Assembly (NCBI GenBank): GCA_002471225.1
Contig: DKPO01000042.1
Location: 20,547 to 84,546 of the forward strand
Direction of reading: 5' to 3'
Source of the DNA: Porphyromonadaceae bacterium UBA7332
Lineage (GTDB): Bacteria; Bacteroidota; Bacteroidia; Bacteroidales; UBA7332
DNA: 64,000 bases
The position numbers and the translations under genes were made by a program. Every line of letters starts with the position of its first letter. The first letter of the stretch is position 1. Positions 8,415-17,243 of the stretch are shown in pieces. Below the pieces are notes generated by a model. The model saw nothing but the letters and a program-made list of their open reading frames with translations, was not told the origin of the DNA and searched no databases.

Positions 8415-8710
8415 TCACCCGAAAACGTCATTATACGAATTGGGCTTTTAAGTGTAGGGTGCGGATCAATGTATCCGCCCGGGGTTCACAATCGCATGAC
8501 AATGGCATTTAACGAACGAAATCAATGCATCGTGACGATCACAATATTTGTGTGGTTGGTTGTATTTTTGTTGGTTTCGGGACACGGTTGGATCTCGTTA
8601 TAGCTCCCGAGACACAGTACTAGGATCCAACCCTACAGGGTTCGTAATGAAATGTTTGTTGGTTGATTTAACCGAATGAAAACGGTATTGTTCGGATCAA
8701 ACCATTTGAT
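8415..8710. repeat. intergenic repeat region A, copy 2
   Basis: The 590-bp gap between gdhA and udk has no credible gene. It carries the second copy of the sequence seen at 1-360. Bases 8422-8467 repeat 117-161 directly. A short hairpin lies at 8461-8478 (GCGGAT / ATCCGC). A longer cassette at 8583-8636, inverted relative to copy 1, has a stem of 8586-8594 with 8624-8632. Bases 8665-8690 repeat 311-335. The stem bases differ from copy 1 in a compensatory way (see findings). Bases 8285-8414 show nothing I can name. Confidence 0.75.
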
Positions 8711-8763
8711 TTGCCAAATTACCGTATGACCCGGAACGAAGTTCCGTAACACAGAAGCGATTG

Positions 8764-8806
8764 AAAACAAAAAATGGATTATCCGGCTCTGTCCGGATAA
8801 TCCATT
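8764..8806 (-). terminator. intrinsic terminator of gdhA
   Basis: A perfect 14-bp stem (8773-8786 with 8793-8806) and 6-base loop. On the minus strand it is followed by a T-rich tract. Confidence 0.9.
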
Positions 8807-8831
8807 ACAAACTGTGATATATGATTTTACT

Positions 8832-10169
8832 TTATAGTACTCCCTGAGCTTGCATTGCACGTGCAACCTTCATGAATCCGGCAACGTTAGCGCCTTTCAT
8901 GTAATTGATATAACCATCTTTTTCTGTGCCATAAGTTACGCACTGCTGATGGATGTTTTCCATAATTTGTTTTAGTCTTTCATCAACTTCTTCAGCTGTC
9001 CAGCTTATATGCATGGCATTTTGAGACATTTCTAACCCAGAGGTTGCTACACCACCTGCATTTACCGCTTTACCCGGACCATACATGATGCGATTGATAA
9101 TAAACTGATCAATTGCTTCAGGTGTACAACCCATATTGGATACTTCAGCTACACAAATAACGCCATTCGCGATCAGATGTTTGGCATCGGCTTCATTTAA
9201 CTCATTTTGTGTAGCGCATGGTAATGCAATATCAACTTTGACTTCCCAAGGTTTTTTGCCAGGTACGAATTTTGCATTCGGGAAACGGTCTGCATAAGGA
9301 GCAACAATATCTTCACCACTAGAACGCAGGTCTAGCATGAATTCGATTTTTTCTCCCTCGATACCATCCGGATCATAAATATATCCATCCGGGCCAGAGA
9401 TGGTAACCACTTTAGCACCTAACTCTGTCGCTTTGATAGCAGCACCCCATGCCACATTTCCGAAACCTGAAACAGCAACTGTTTTTCCTTTAAAATCAAT
9501 ACCTTTGGTTGAAAGCATACTCTTTGTAAAGTATAAAGCTCCAAAACCTGTGGCTTCCGGACGAATCAAAGATCCGCCATATTCCAGACCCTTACCGGTG
9601 AATGTACCTGTATTTTCAATAGTAAGTTTACGATACATACCATATAGATATCCGATTTCTCTCGCACCTACACCTATATCGCCGGCAGGAACGTCGCGAT
9701 CCGGACCTACGTGTCTCCATAGTTCAAGCATGAAAGCCTGACAGAATCGCATGATTTCGGCATTCGATTTACCTTTGATATTAAAGTCAGATCCACCTTT
9801 ACCACCTCCCATAGGAAGAGTTGTAAGAGCGTTTTTGAACGTTTGTTCAAATCCTAAAAATTTAAGAATAGACAAGTTTACAGAAGGGTGAAAACGAAGT
9901 CCACCTTTATAAGGTCCGATAGCATTGTTAAACTGAACCCGGTAACCAAGATTTACTTGTACTTTACCTTTATCATCTACCCAAGGTACTTTAAATGTAA
10001 TGATACGATCCGGTTCAACCAATCGTTCAATCAGTCCAATACTTTCGAATTCGGGATGTTGATTGTATACGTCTTCAATAGATAAAAGAACTTCTTTTAC
10101 AGCTTGAAGATATTCATGTTCTCCTGGATGCTTAGCTTCCAAAGAGGCTAAAATTTGATTTATGTCCAT
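8832..10169 (-). CDS. gdhA: NADP-type glutamate dehydrogenase
   Basis: The 445-residue hexameric-type GDH interconverts 2-oxoglutarate plus ammonia and glutamate, the main ammonium assimilation step in many Bacteroidales. The catalytic segment PMGGGKGGSDF lies at residues 119-129 with Lys124 as the substrate-binding lysine. The N-terminal domain has YKGGLRFHPSVN near residue 87-98, and the Rossmann domain has VSGFGNVAWGAA. Length (about 445) matches the small hexameric enzymes rather than the 180-kDa types. The coenzyme (NADPH) is inferred from family resemblance. It is monocistronic, with its own promoter and terminator. Confidence 0.95.
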   Translation of the reverse strand: MDINQILASLEAKHPGEHEYLQAVKEVLLSIEDVYNQHPEFESIGLIERLVEPDRIITFKVPWVDDKGKVQVNLGYRVQFNNAIGPYKGGLRFHPSVNLSILKFLGFEQTFKNALTTLPMGGGKGGSDFNIKGKSNAEIMRFCQAFMLELWRHVGPDRDVPAGDIGVGAREIGYLYGMYRKLTIENTGTFTGKGLEYGGSLIRPEATGFGALYFTKSMLSTKGIDFKGKTVAVSGFGNVAWGAAIKATELGAKVVTISGPDGYIYDPDGIEGEKIEFMLDLRSSGEDIVAPYADRFPNAKFVPGKKPWEVKVDIALPCATQNELNEADAKHLIANGVICVAEVSNMGCTPEAIDQFIINRIMYGPGKAVNAGGVATSGLEMSQNAMHISWTAEEVDERLKQIMENIHQQCVTYGTEKDGYINYMKGANVAGFMKVARAMQAQGVL

Positions 10170-10194
10170 AAGGGTTAAATGTTAATGTTGGGAG

Positions 10195-10225
10195 CAAATG
10201 TAGAGAAAAAACGATCCCATGCAAC
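10195..10225 (-). promoter_or_regulatory. gdhA promoter
   Basis: On the minus strand a GTTG -33-like element (10222-10225) and a -7 TACATTTG (10195-10202) are 19 bp apart, 25 nt before the gdhA ATG. The predicted leader is very short (about 18 nt). Confidence 0.6.
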
Positions 10226-10289
10226 TTTTTCAAATAAAAAATATTTATCCCATTTTGCATAGCTGCTCATTGTTTCATGCGTGCTGTAA

Positions 10290-10338
10290 TGAAAAAAGAG
10301 AAGAAAAAACATTATAGTTTTATCTTCTCCTCTTTTTT
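10290..10338 (-). terminator. intrinsic terminator of serB
   Basis: An A/G-rich arm (10291-10306) pairs with a T/C-rich arm near 10322-10338, giving on the minus strand a stem followed by a run of T. It lies about 80 nt past the serB stop. Confidence 0.55.
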
Positions 10339-10419
10339 TATCAAACTGTTATTTTTTGTCCTATAATCAATCAAACTGTAATCAGTGTTTAAAAAGGTTA
10401 AAGCTGATTTTTCAGGAGG

Positions 10420-11646
10420 TTATTGCTCTTCTAAGTCCAGATAAGAATCTTTAAAGCCCAGAAAATATAATACACCATCGATACCAACATTGGATATTGA
10501 TTGTCCTGCACTCTCTTTTACCTTTGGTTTTGCATGATAGGCAATACCTAAACCTGCGGTAGCAAGCATTGGTAAATCATTAGCGCCATCCCCGACAGCA
10601 ATAGTCTGAGCTATATCGACATTTTCAATTTCAGCCAACTGTTTAAGTAGTTCTGCTTTCTTTTTGCCATCCACGATTTCGCCGATATGCCGTCCGGTCA
10701 GTTTCCCGTCTTTGACTTCCAGTTCATTGGCAAACACATAATCCATACCATATTTTTCTTTCAGAAAATTTCCGAAATAGGTAAATCCCCCAGATAAAAT
10801 GGCAACTTTAAAACCAACGCGTTTTAATGTTTTCATTAGTCTTTCAAGGCCTTCGGATATAGGTAAGGCTTCTGCGATCTCCTGCATTACGGATACATCC
10901 AGGCCTTTAAGTAAAGAGATACGTTTGAGGAAACTTTCCGTAAAATCAATTTCGCCGCGCATAGCAGATTCTGTGATTGCACGTACTTCTTCACCTACAC
11001 CCGCTTTGTCAGCTAATTCATCTATAACTTCGGTTTCGATGAGTGTTGAATCCATATCGAAGCATATCAAGCGTCGGGATCTTCTATACATATCATCTAA
11101 CTGGAAGGATATGTCTATACCCATACGTGAAGAAAGGTCCATAAACTGAGCCTGCATAGATTCGAGACTAACCGGATTGCCACGTACGGAGAACTCAATG
11201 CAAGAGCGGCTCTGTCTCTCATCAATATTAAGAGGGATACGTCCTGTCAAGCGTTGGATCATATCGATATTCAGATCTTGTTCTGCTATAACTTTTGTAA
11301 CCTCAGTTACCTGACGGGCAGTCAGTTCACGTCCGATCAGAGTAATGATATAGCGGTTTTTCCCCTGCATATTTACCCATCGGTTGTAATCCTCTTCGGT
11401 AATCGGAGAGAACTTGATAGTAACTCCCAGTTCATAGGATTTAAGCAGAAGTTCTTTCATTATATCTGCAAACTTCTGGCTTGTGGTTTTAAAAAGTATT
11501 CCCAGACAAAGTGTACGATGTATATCAGCCTGTCCGATATCAAGGATAAATGCATTATGATTAGCCAGAACCTCGGTGAGAGTTGCGGTTACACCCGGTT
11601 TGTCGGCTCCTGTAATACGAATCAGGACTAGTTCAGTTTTTTCCAT
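10420..11646 (-). CDS. serB: phosphoserine phosphatase with N-terminal ACT domains
   Basis: SerB removes phosphate from 3-phosphoserine in the last step of serine synthesis. I place the start at the ATG at 11646 (MEKTELVLIRITG), giving 408 residues; an upstream frame extension adds only six residues. Residues 1-80 form an ACT-like domain (ITGADKPGVTATLTEVL) and about 98-180 a second, weaker one. The HAD phosphatase follows: DMDST at 197-201 (nucleophile Asp197, acid/base Asp199), ILSGGFTYF, and GDGANDLPML as the Mg-binding motif IV. The ACT domains are likely to sense serine or another amino acid. It is separated from its neighbours and has its own terminator. Confidence 0.95.
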   Translation of the reverse strand: MEKTELVLIRITGADKPGVTATLTEVLANHNAFILDIGQADIHRTLCLGILFKTTSQKFADIMKELLLKSYELGVTIKFSPITEEDYNRWVNMQGKNRYIITLIGRELTARQVTEVTKVIAEQDLNIDMIQRLTGRIPLNIDERQSRSCIEFSVRGNPVSLESMQAQFMDLSSRMGIDISFQLDDMYRRSRRLICFDMDSTLIETEVIDELADKAGVGEEVRAITESAMRGEIDFTESFLKRISLLKGLDVSVMQEIAEALPISEGLERLMKTLKRVGFKVAILSGGFTYFGNFLKEKYGMDYVFANELEVKDGKLTGRHIGEIVDGKKKAELLKQLAEIENVDIAQTIAVGDGANDLPMLATAGLGIAYHAKPKVKESAGQSISNVGIDGVLYFLGFKDSYLDLEEQ

Positions 11647-11756
11647 ACTCTGTATATATAGCAAGTAGGTAAGGTCACAATAAAAGAAAGAAATCGCAGA
11701 ATGGCATTAATCTGTATACGTAGATAAACAGCATTCATTGATCATTCAGGTGTGTT

Positions 11757-11800
11757 TTAAAAAAGAGGGCTGTCCGAAAGTTTTCGCTTTTGGACAGCCC
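11757..11800 (-). terminator. intrinsic terminator of yebC
   Basis: GGGCTGTCC (11767-11775) pairs with GGACAGCCC (11792-11800); T-rich on the minus strand beyond the stem. Confidence 0.85.
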
Positions 11801-11819
11801 TGTTATTCAGTTAAGCGTA

Positions 11820-12557
11820 TTATTCTTCGTCTTCTTCTGTATCAGACTCTTTCGCGTTATGATAAACGTTTTGTACGTCTTCATCATCTTCGATTTTGTC
11901 AATCAGTTTTTCGAATTGAACGCGTTGCTCATCCGTAAGTTCTTTTGTGTCATTCGGAATACGTTCGAATTCCGCACTGACAATTTCAAAACCTGCAGAT
12001 TCAAGATATTTTTGAATCTCATTGAATGATTCGAAAGCACCGTAAAGAGTAATTTCGTTGTTTTCTTCAACAATTTCATCTACTCCGTAGTCGATTAGTT
12101 CAAGCTCAAGTTCTTCAAGTTCGATACCTTCTTTCGTAACAACTTTGAATACACTTTTACGCTCAAATAAAAAGTCCAAACTACCACTTGTACCTAGTGA
12201 ACCACCAAATTTGTTGAAGTAGCTACGGATGTTACCAACAGTACGTGTGTGATTATCGGTAGCAGTCTCAACGACTACAGCGATACCGAATGGGCCGTAT
12301 CCTTCGTATACAATCTCCTTATAATCTGCCTCATCACGAGAAACAGCTCTTTTAATAGCTCTTTCAACGTTTTCTTTAGGCATATTAGCTACTTTAGCAT
12401 TTTGCATTAAAACGCGAAGACGAGGATTTGCTTCCGGTTCCGGTCCGCCTGATTTTACAGCAATTGCAATTTCTTTACCTAACTTCGTAAACGTACGAGC
12501 CATATTGCCCCAACGTTTCATTTTTCTTGCTTTGCGATATTCAAACGCTCTTCCCAT
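11820..12557 (-). CDS. yebC: YebC/PmpR family protein
   Basis: A 245-residue member of the YebC/TACO1 family. The N-terminus MGRAFEYRKARKMKRWGNMA is a lineage variant of the usual MAGHSKWANIKHRK start; then NPRLRVLMQNAKVANMPKEN and YEGYGPFGIAVVVE follow, all strongly conserved. Members have been described as transcription regulators and, more recently, as factors that help ribosomes through difficult sequences; which applies here cannot be told. The C-terminal 40 residues are highly acidic and end in a Glu/Asp run, an extension beyond the usual length of about 240. A hairpin separates it from pheT upstream. Confidence 0.93.
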   Translation of the reverse strand: MGRAFEYRKARKMKRWGNMARTFTKLGKEIAIAVKSGGPEPEANPRLRVLMQNAKVANMPKENVERAIKRAVSRDEADYKEIVYEGYGPFGIAVVVETATDNHTRTVGNIRSYFNKFGGSLGTSGSLDFLFERKSVFKVVTKEGIELEELELELIDYGVDEIVEENNEITLYGAFESFNEIQKYLESAGFEIVSAEFERIPNDTKELTDEQRVQFEKLIDKIEDDEDVQNVYHNAKESDTEEDEE

Positions 12558-12568
12558 AATATGAAATT

Positions 12569-12606
12569 ATCTTTAAAACGAATAACCGGATATTCCGGTT
12601 ATTCGT
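12569..12606 (-). terminator. intrinsic terminator of pheT
   Basis: A perfect 13-bp stem (12578-12590 with 12594-12606) with loop TAT and a T-rich tract on the minus strand. It lies between pheT and yebC, so yebC must either use read-through or a promoter in a very short space. Confidence 0.85.
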
Positions 12607-12630
12607 CCTAGTTGTATAGATGATTAAAAA

Positions 12631-15090
12631 TTAGCGTAGTGTAGCACCGAGAGCTTCTACATTTTTCTGGATTTTAGACATAATCGCTTCGATTTGTTTA
12701 TCGGTAAGCGTTTTTGTATCGTCCTGAATAATGAAGCTGACAGCATATGATTTTTTACCTTCAGGTAGATTTTTACCTTCGTAAACATCAAATAAGAAAA
12801 CATCTTTCAATAGTTTCTTTTCTGATGAAAAAGCAACCTTGCGAATTTCCTCAAAAGTTAAAGTTGAGTCCACAAGCAATGCCAGGTCACGTTTTACTGA
12901 AGGATATTTAGAGATATCAGAAGCTTTTACTTTGACACTTTTCACTTCTTTCATCAGAAGATCCCAGTTTAACTCAGCATAATATACTTCTGTATCGATA
13001 TCAAAAGCTTTTAGTGTTTTCTTCTGAATAATACCAAAAGATCCGATTGTTTTTTTGCCAACGGTTTCGATCAGAATAGCTGTGCTGTATAGCTCATTAT
13101 TAAATGTACTCAACACGATTCTTTTCGGATCAATGCCTAAGCGGGCGAAGATATTCATCACATAAGCTTTCAACTGATAAACCGATGTTTTTTCATTCGG
13201 ATGTGCCCAGTTATCTGTGATTTTGTTTCCGGCAAGCCATAACCCAAGCATGAATTGCTCAGAGTAAGGACTAAGGATTTTATCTTCTTTCTGGTTCTCT
13301 GCATGGAAACTATAACAATTTCCAAATTCATAGAACATGATATCTCCGTTACGACGGTTACGGTTATAAGCAATAGACTCTAGTCCACCGAACATTAATG
13401 TCTGGCGCATTACATTTAAATCATTGCTCAGCGGATTAAGCAATTTCACACAGTTAGCTTCCGGATATACCGTAAGATCTGTATAATAAGCTTGTTTTGT
13501 CAATGAGTTGTTCAGGATCTCATTAAATCCGCAACCCGTAAGCTGTTCTGCAATCAGATTCTGAAGCTGATGGCTTTCGTCTGTCGGAGTTTTATAGGAC
13601 AATGTAGCGTTCACTTTCGTGTTCATCTCTATGTTATTGTAACCATAGATACGAAGAATGTCTTCAATGACATCTACATCACGTTGAACATCTACACGGT
13701 ATGTAGGAACTTCCAGTTTAAGGATTCCCCCTGTTTCACCTCTGACTTCAATTTCAAGACTTTGAAGGATTGCATAAATTTCAGATTCAGGAATATCCTG
13801 ACCGATTAATTTGTTAACCTTGTCAATAGCCAGTTGAACCTGGAAGTTTGCAATCGGATTAGGGTAAATATCAATGATATCACCTGTTATATTACCGCCT
13901 GCAAGCTCTTTGATCATTAAAGCTGCACGCTTTAATACGTAGATCGTATCGTTAGGATCACATCCACGTTCAAAGCGGAATGATGAATCCGTATTTAATG
14001 TATGACGACGCGCACATTTTCTAACCCATGTAGGATCGAAGTAAGCGCACTCAAGGAAAATATCTGTTGTTTTTTCAGTTACACCTGAGTGTAAGCCACC
14101 AAATACGCCAGCTATGCACATACCTTCTTCCTTGTTGCAAATCATAAGATCATTTGCATCTAAAGATCTTTCAACTTCATCCAAAGTGATGAATTTAGTA
14201 TCCTGAGGAAGTGTTTTTACAATAATCTCATTGCCTTTGATTTCAGCTTTATCAAAAGCATGAAGCGGATGTCCGGTTTCATGTAAGATATAGTTTGTAA
14301 CATCGACAATATTATTGATAGGGCGTAGTCCGATAGCTTTTAATCTGTTTTGTAACCACTCCGGACTTTCCTGTACGGTTACTCCTGAGATAGTAATACC
14401 TGAATAACGCGGACAAGCTTCCGTGTTTTCAACTGAAACAGAGACTGCACCTTCGTTTAGTTCAGTTGCAAAATCATCAACTGAAGGTTTTGTCAATGTA
14501 ACTTCGTATCCGTTTTTTTTCAGATAAGCCGCAAGATCGCGCGCAACTCCATAATGAGAAGCTGCATCTACACGGTTTGGAGTAATATCGACTTCAAGAA
14601 CGTAGTCGCTCTGAATGTTATAGTATTCCTTAGCCGGAGTACCAGCAACAGCATCAGCAGGTAAAACGATGATTCCTTCGTGACTATTTCCGATACCAAT
14701 TTCATCCTCAGCACAAATCATTCCTAATGATTCGACACCGCGGATTTTTGATTTCTTGATAGTGAAAGAGCTATCACCATCATATAAAACAGCTCCGACT
14801 GTTGCTACAACCACTTTTTGACCGGCAGCAACATTTGCTGCACCACAAACGATTTGTACAGGAGTCTCTCCACCCAGATCTACTGTTGTTATATGTAAGT
14901 GATCTGAATTCGGATGATCTTCACATGTTAAAACGTGTCCGATCACCAGACCTTCTAATCCGCCTTTGATCGTTTGAACCTCCTCAATACCACCCGTTTC
15001 TAACCCGATTGAAGTTAGAGCGGCAGCCGTTTCTTCAGGAGAAAGTGGCAAGTTGATATAATCCTTCAGCCAATTATAAGATATATTCAT
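12631..15090 (-). CDS. pheT: phenylalanyl-tRNA synthetase beta subunit
   Basis: PheT, 819 residues, is the larger subunit of the alpha2-beta2 PheRS. Domain order is normal: N-terminal MNISYNWLKDYINLPLSPEE; tRNA-binding OB domain (about 40-150, VIGHVLTCEDHPNSDHLHITTVD split over this span); B3/B4 editing domain (about 210-400, RYSGITISGV, NIVDVTNYI, GHPLHAFD); B5 domain; pseudo-catalytic core; and the FDX-ACB anticodon-binding domain at the C-terminus (about 725-819, SKYPSVKRDLALLVD). No pheS lies beside it, so alpha and beta genes are unlinked. The region upstream has TATCTTCG on the minus strand (15125-15132 area), one base off the usual -7 element. Confidence 0.96.
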   Translation of the reverse strand: MNISYNWLKDYINLPLSPEETAAALTSIGLETGGIEEVQTIKGGLEGLVIGHVLTCEDHPNSDHLHITTVDLGGETPVQIVCGAANVAAGQKVVVATVGAVLYDGDSSFTIKKSKIRGVESLGMICAEDEIGIGNSHEGIIVLPADAVAGTPAKEYYNIQSDYVLEVDITPNRVDAASHYGVARDLAAYLKKNGYEVTLTKPSVDDFATELNEGAVSVSVENTEACPRYSGITISGVTVQESPEWLQNRLKAIGLRPINNIVDVTNYILHETGHPLHAFDKAEIKGNEIIVKTLPQDTKFITLDEVERSLDANDLMICNKEEGMCIAGVFGGLHSGVTEKTTDIFLECAYFDPTWVRKCARRHTLNTDSSFRFERGCDPNDTIYVLKRAALMIKELAGGNITGDIIDIYPNPIANFQVQLAIDKVNKLIGQDIPESEIYAILQSLEIEVRGETGGILKLEVPTYRVDVQRDVDVIEDILRIYGYNNIEMNTKVNATLSYKTPTDESHQLQNLIAEQLTGCGFNEILNNSLTKQAYYTDLTVYPEANCVKLLNPLSNDLNVMRQTLMFGGLESIAYNRNRRNGDIMFYEFGNCYSFHAENQKEDKILSPYSEQFMLGLWLAGNKITDNWAHPNEKTSVYQLKAYVMNIFARLGIDPKRIVLSTFNNELYSTAILIETVGKKTIGSFGIIQKKTLKAFDIDTEVYYAELNWDLLMKEVKSVKVKASDISKYPSVKRDLALLVDSTLTFEEIRKVAFSSEKKLLKDVFLFDVYEGKNLPEGKKSYAVSFIIQDDTKTLTDKQIEAIMSKIQKNVEALGATLR

Positions 15091-15235
15091 AATGTTCGAA
15101 TTTTTTTCAATCTGTCATCAGCCTGCGAAGATAGTAAATTTACATGATAAGATATACCGGCAAACCAAAAAATGTAAATTACAAACCAAGTGATAACCTT
15201 TGGGTTATTATTTGTTCAGACTAATTTCAGGAGAA

Positions 15236-16153
15236 TCATTTAAGATCCAGTAGCTGTTTTGTTTCTTTGATTTTCTCGTCAGTAGGCATTTGAGCATCAA
15301 GCCAATGAATTTTAAAGCCACGACGCTCCATTCCGCGAAACCATGTCATTTGTCGTTTAGCGAACTGATGAATAGCTATTTCAAGCCCTTCATACATCTG
15401 TTGATATGAAATCTCTCCGGTCAGATATTGCGTCATGAATTTATATTCTAATCCGTAATAGATAAGATCCTCAGGAGAAATACCCTCATTAAGTAATCCC
15501 TGAACTTCATCCAGCATACCTTCTTCGAAGCGAGTACGTAAACGGCGTGATATTTTTTCGCGTCGAAGCTCTCTATCGATATCTATTCCAATAATCAGAC
15601 TTTTTAAAGGTTCGAATTCATTGATATCCGGAGATTGATGCTGGTAGTATTCTTCAATCTCGATTGCACGTATAGCGCGTTTAGCCGTATCGACATCCGT
15701 TGTATTATGAAGCTGCTTATAAGTAGAGAGGATTGCGGTTAACTCTTCAAGAGACTTATCAGCTAAGCGATCACGTAATTCTTTATTTTCAGGGACAGCC
15801 AGTAATTTATATCCTTTTAAAACGGATTCGATGTAAAGTCCTGTTCCCCCACATAAGACAGGTATTTTGTTTTTCGCTTTAACAGATTCGAAAGCGGTAA
15901 AGAAATCATGTTGATATTCATATACATTATACTTATAACCGGGTTCGCATATATCGATTAAATGATAGGGGACTGTTTCTCCGTCAACCGTATAATCTGC
16001 TAAATCTTTGCCTGTACCCAAATCCATTCGGCGATAGATCTGGCGCGAGTCGCCACTAATAATTTCTGTCTGAAGATCATGAGCCAATGCTGCGGCAAAA
16101 GGAGTTTTGCCGGATGCTGTCGGGCCAATGATCGTTATTAACTCATAATTCAT
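15236..16153 (-). CDS. miaA: tRNA dimethylallyltransferase
   Basis: MiaA transfers the dimethylallyl group to A37 of tRNAs that read UNN codons. The 305-residue protein has the P-loop GPTASGKT at residues 10-17, SGDSRQIYRRMDLGTGK with the catalytic Asp (about residues 35-51), CGGTGLYIESVLKG, and a C-terminal FAKRQMTWFRG that contacts tRNA. Bacteroidales often carry two MiaA paralogues; only one is visible here. It lies 38 nt downstream of fcl, so it is probably the last gene of a gmd-fcl-miaA transcript. Confidence 0.95.
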   Translation of the reverse strand: MNYELITIIGPTASGKTPFAAALAHDLQTEIISGDSRQIYRRMDLGTGKDLADYTVDGETVPYHLIDICEPGYKYNVYEYQHDFFTAFESVKAKNKIPVLCGGTGLYIESVLKGYKLLAVPENKELRDRLADKSLEELTAILSTYKQLHNTTDVDTAKRAIRAIEIEEYYQHQSPDINEFEPLKSLIIGIDIDRELRREKISRRLRTRFEEGMLDEVQGLLNEGISPEDLIYYGLEYKFMTQYLTGEISYQQMYEGLEIAIHQFAKRQMTWFRGMERRGFKIHWLDAQMPTDEKIKETKQLLDLK

Positions 16154-16191
16154 AAGTACATCACTTATTTTAAGATAGAAAGGGAAGACGA

Positions 16192-17238
16192 TTATCTATA
16201 ATAAGAGTTATAGACTTCGCGAATACCTTGTTCTAATGATATTTGGGGTATAAATCCTAAAGATTTTAATTTAGAATTATCCATTAATTTACGGGGAGTA
16301 CCATCCGGTTTGGTAGAATCCCAAACGATTTGTCCCTGGTAGTTTACAATGCTTTTTACTAATTCGGCTAAATCTTTAATCGGCAGATCTGAGCCACTAC
16401 CTATATTAATATGCGAAGGCGTACATTCCGGTGCATCATACGTTTGCATCAGATATACGCAAGCTGCAGCCATATCATCTACATGAAGAAACTCACGAAG
16501 CGGAGATCCGGTGCCCCATAAAGTTATATGTTTATGGTTAATGCCATACTTATTCAGTATATCAGTGATTTCTTTCTCTGAATGGTTGCCTGAAACTCCT
16601 TCGATCGGAAAACGGTTAAGATCGTTACGGATCTGGTTCCAGTCATTCGCCAATAGTAATTTACCGAGATGCATTTTGCGTATTAAAGCGGGGAGAACAT
16701 GACTTTTTTCAAGATCATAATTATCATTCGGACCATAAAGATTTGTCGGCATGACAGAAATATAATTATCTCCGTATTGGCTATGATAAGCCTCACACAT
16801 CTTTATACCTGCAATTTTAGCTAATGCATAAGGTTCATTGGTAGGTTCCAAAAGACCTGTCAGTAAAGCTTCTTCTCTGATTGGCTGTTCTGCCATTCGT
16901 GGGTAAATACATGACGATCCCAGAAACATTAGTTTTTTCACTTCGTTTTCGTGAGCAGCATGAATAATATTATTCTGAATCATCAGATTTTCGTATATAA
17001 ACTGTCCTTTATAGGTGTTGTTGGCAACAATACCACCTACTTTAGCAGCAGCCAGAAATACGTAGTCCGGTTTTTCTATTCTGAAGAAATCGTTTACTGC
17101 ATTCTGATCTGTAAGATCCAGCTCTTTATGTGTACGTAATACGAAATTAGCGAATCCTTTTTTTTGCAGATTTCGCAGAATGGCTGATCCAACCATTCCG
17201 CGATGTCCTGCGATATATATATTAGAATTAATTTCCAT
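16192..17238 (-). CDS. fcl: GDP-L-fucose synthase
   Basis: Fcl (WcaG) epimerises and reduces GDP-4-keto-6-deoxymannose to GDP-L-fucose with NADPH. The 348-residue SDR protein has a dinucleotide-binding loop GHRGMVGSA (11-19), the family segment FLGSSCIYPRMAEQPIREE, and the catalytic pair Tyr137/Lys141 in EPYALAKIAG. Length is slightly above the E. coli enzyme (321), with an insertion around residues 190-240. It starts 5 nt after gmd, so the two act as one operon for GDP-fucose supply. No glycosyltransferases lie nearby. Confidence 0.95.
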   Translation of the reverse strand: MEINSNIYIAGHRGMVGSAILRNLQKKGFANFVLRTHKELDLTDQNAVNDFFRIEKPDYVFLAAAKVGGIVANNTYKGQFIYENLMIQNNIIHAAHENEVKKLMFLGSSCIYPRMAEQPIREEALLTGLLEPTNEPYALAKIAGIKMCEAYHSQYGDNYISVMPTNLYGPNDNYDLEKSHVLPALIRKMHLGKLLLANDWNQIRNDLNRFPIEGVSGNHSEKEITDILNKYGINHKHITLWGTGSPLREFLHVDDMAAACVYLMQTYDAPECTPSHINIGSGSDLPIKDLAELVKSIVNYQGQIVWDSTKPDGTPRKLMDNSKLKSLGFIPQISLEQGIREVYNSYYR

Positions 17239-17243
17239 CTTGT

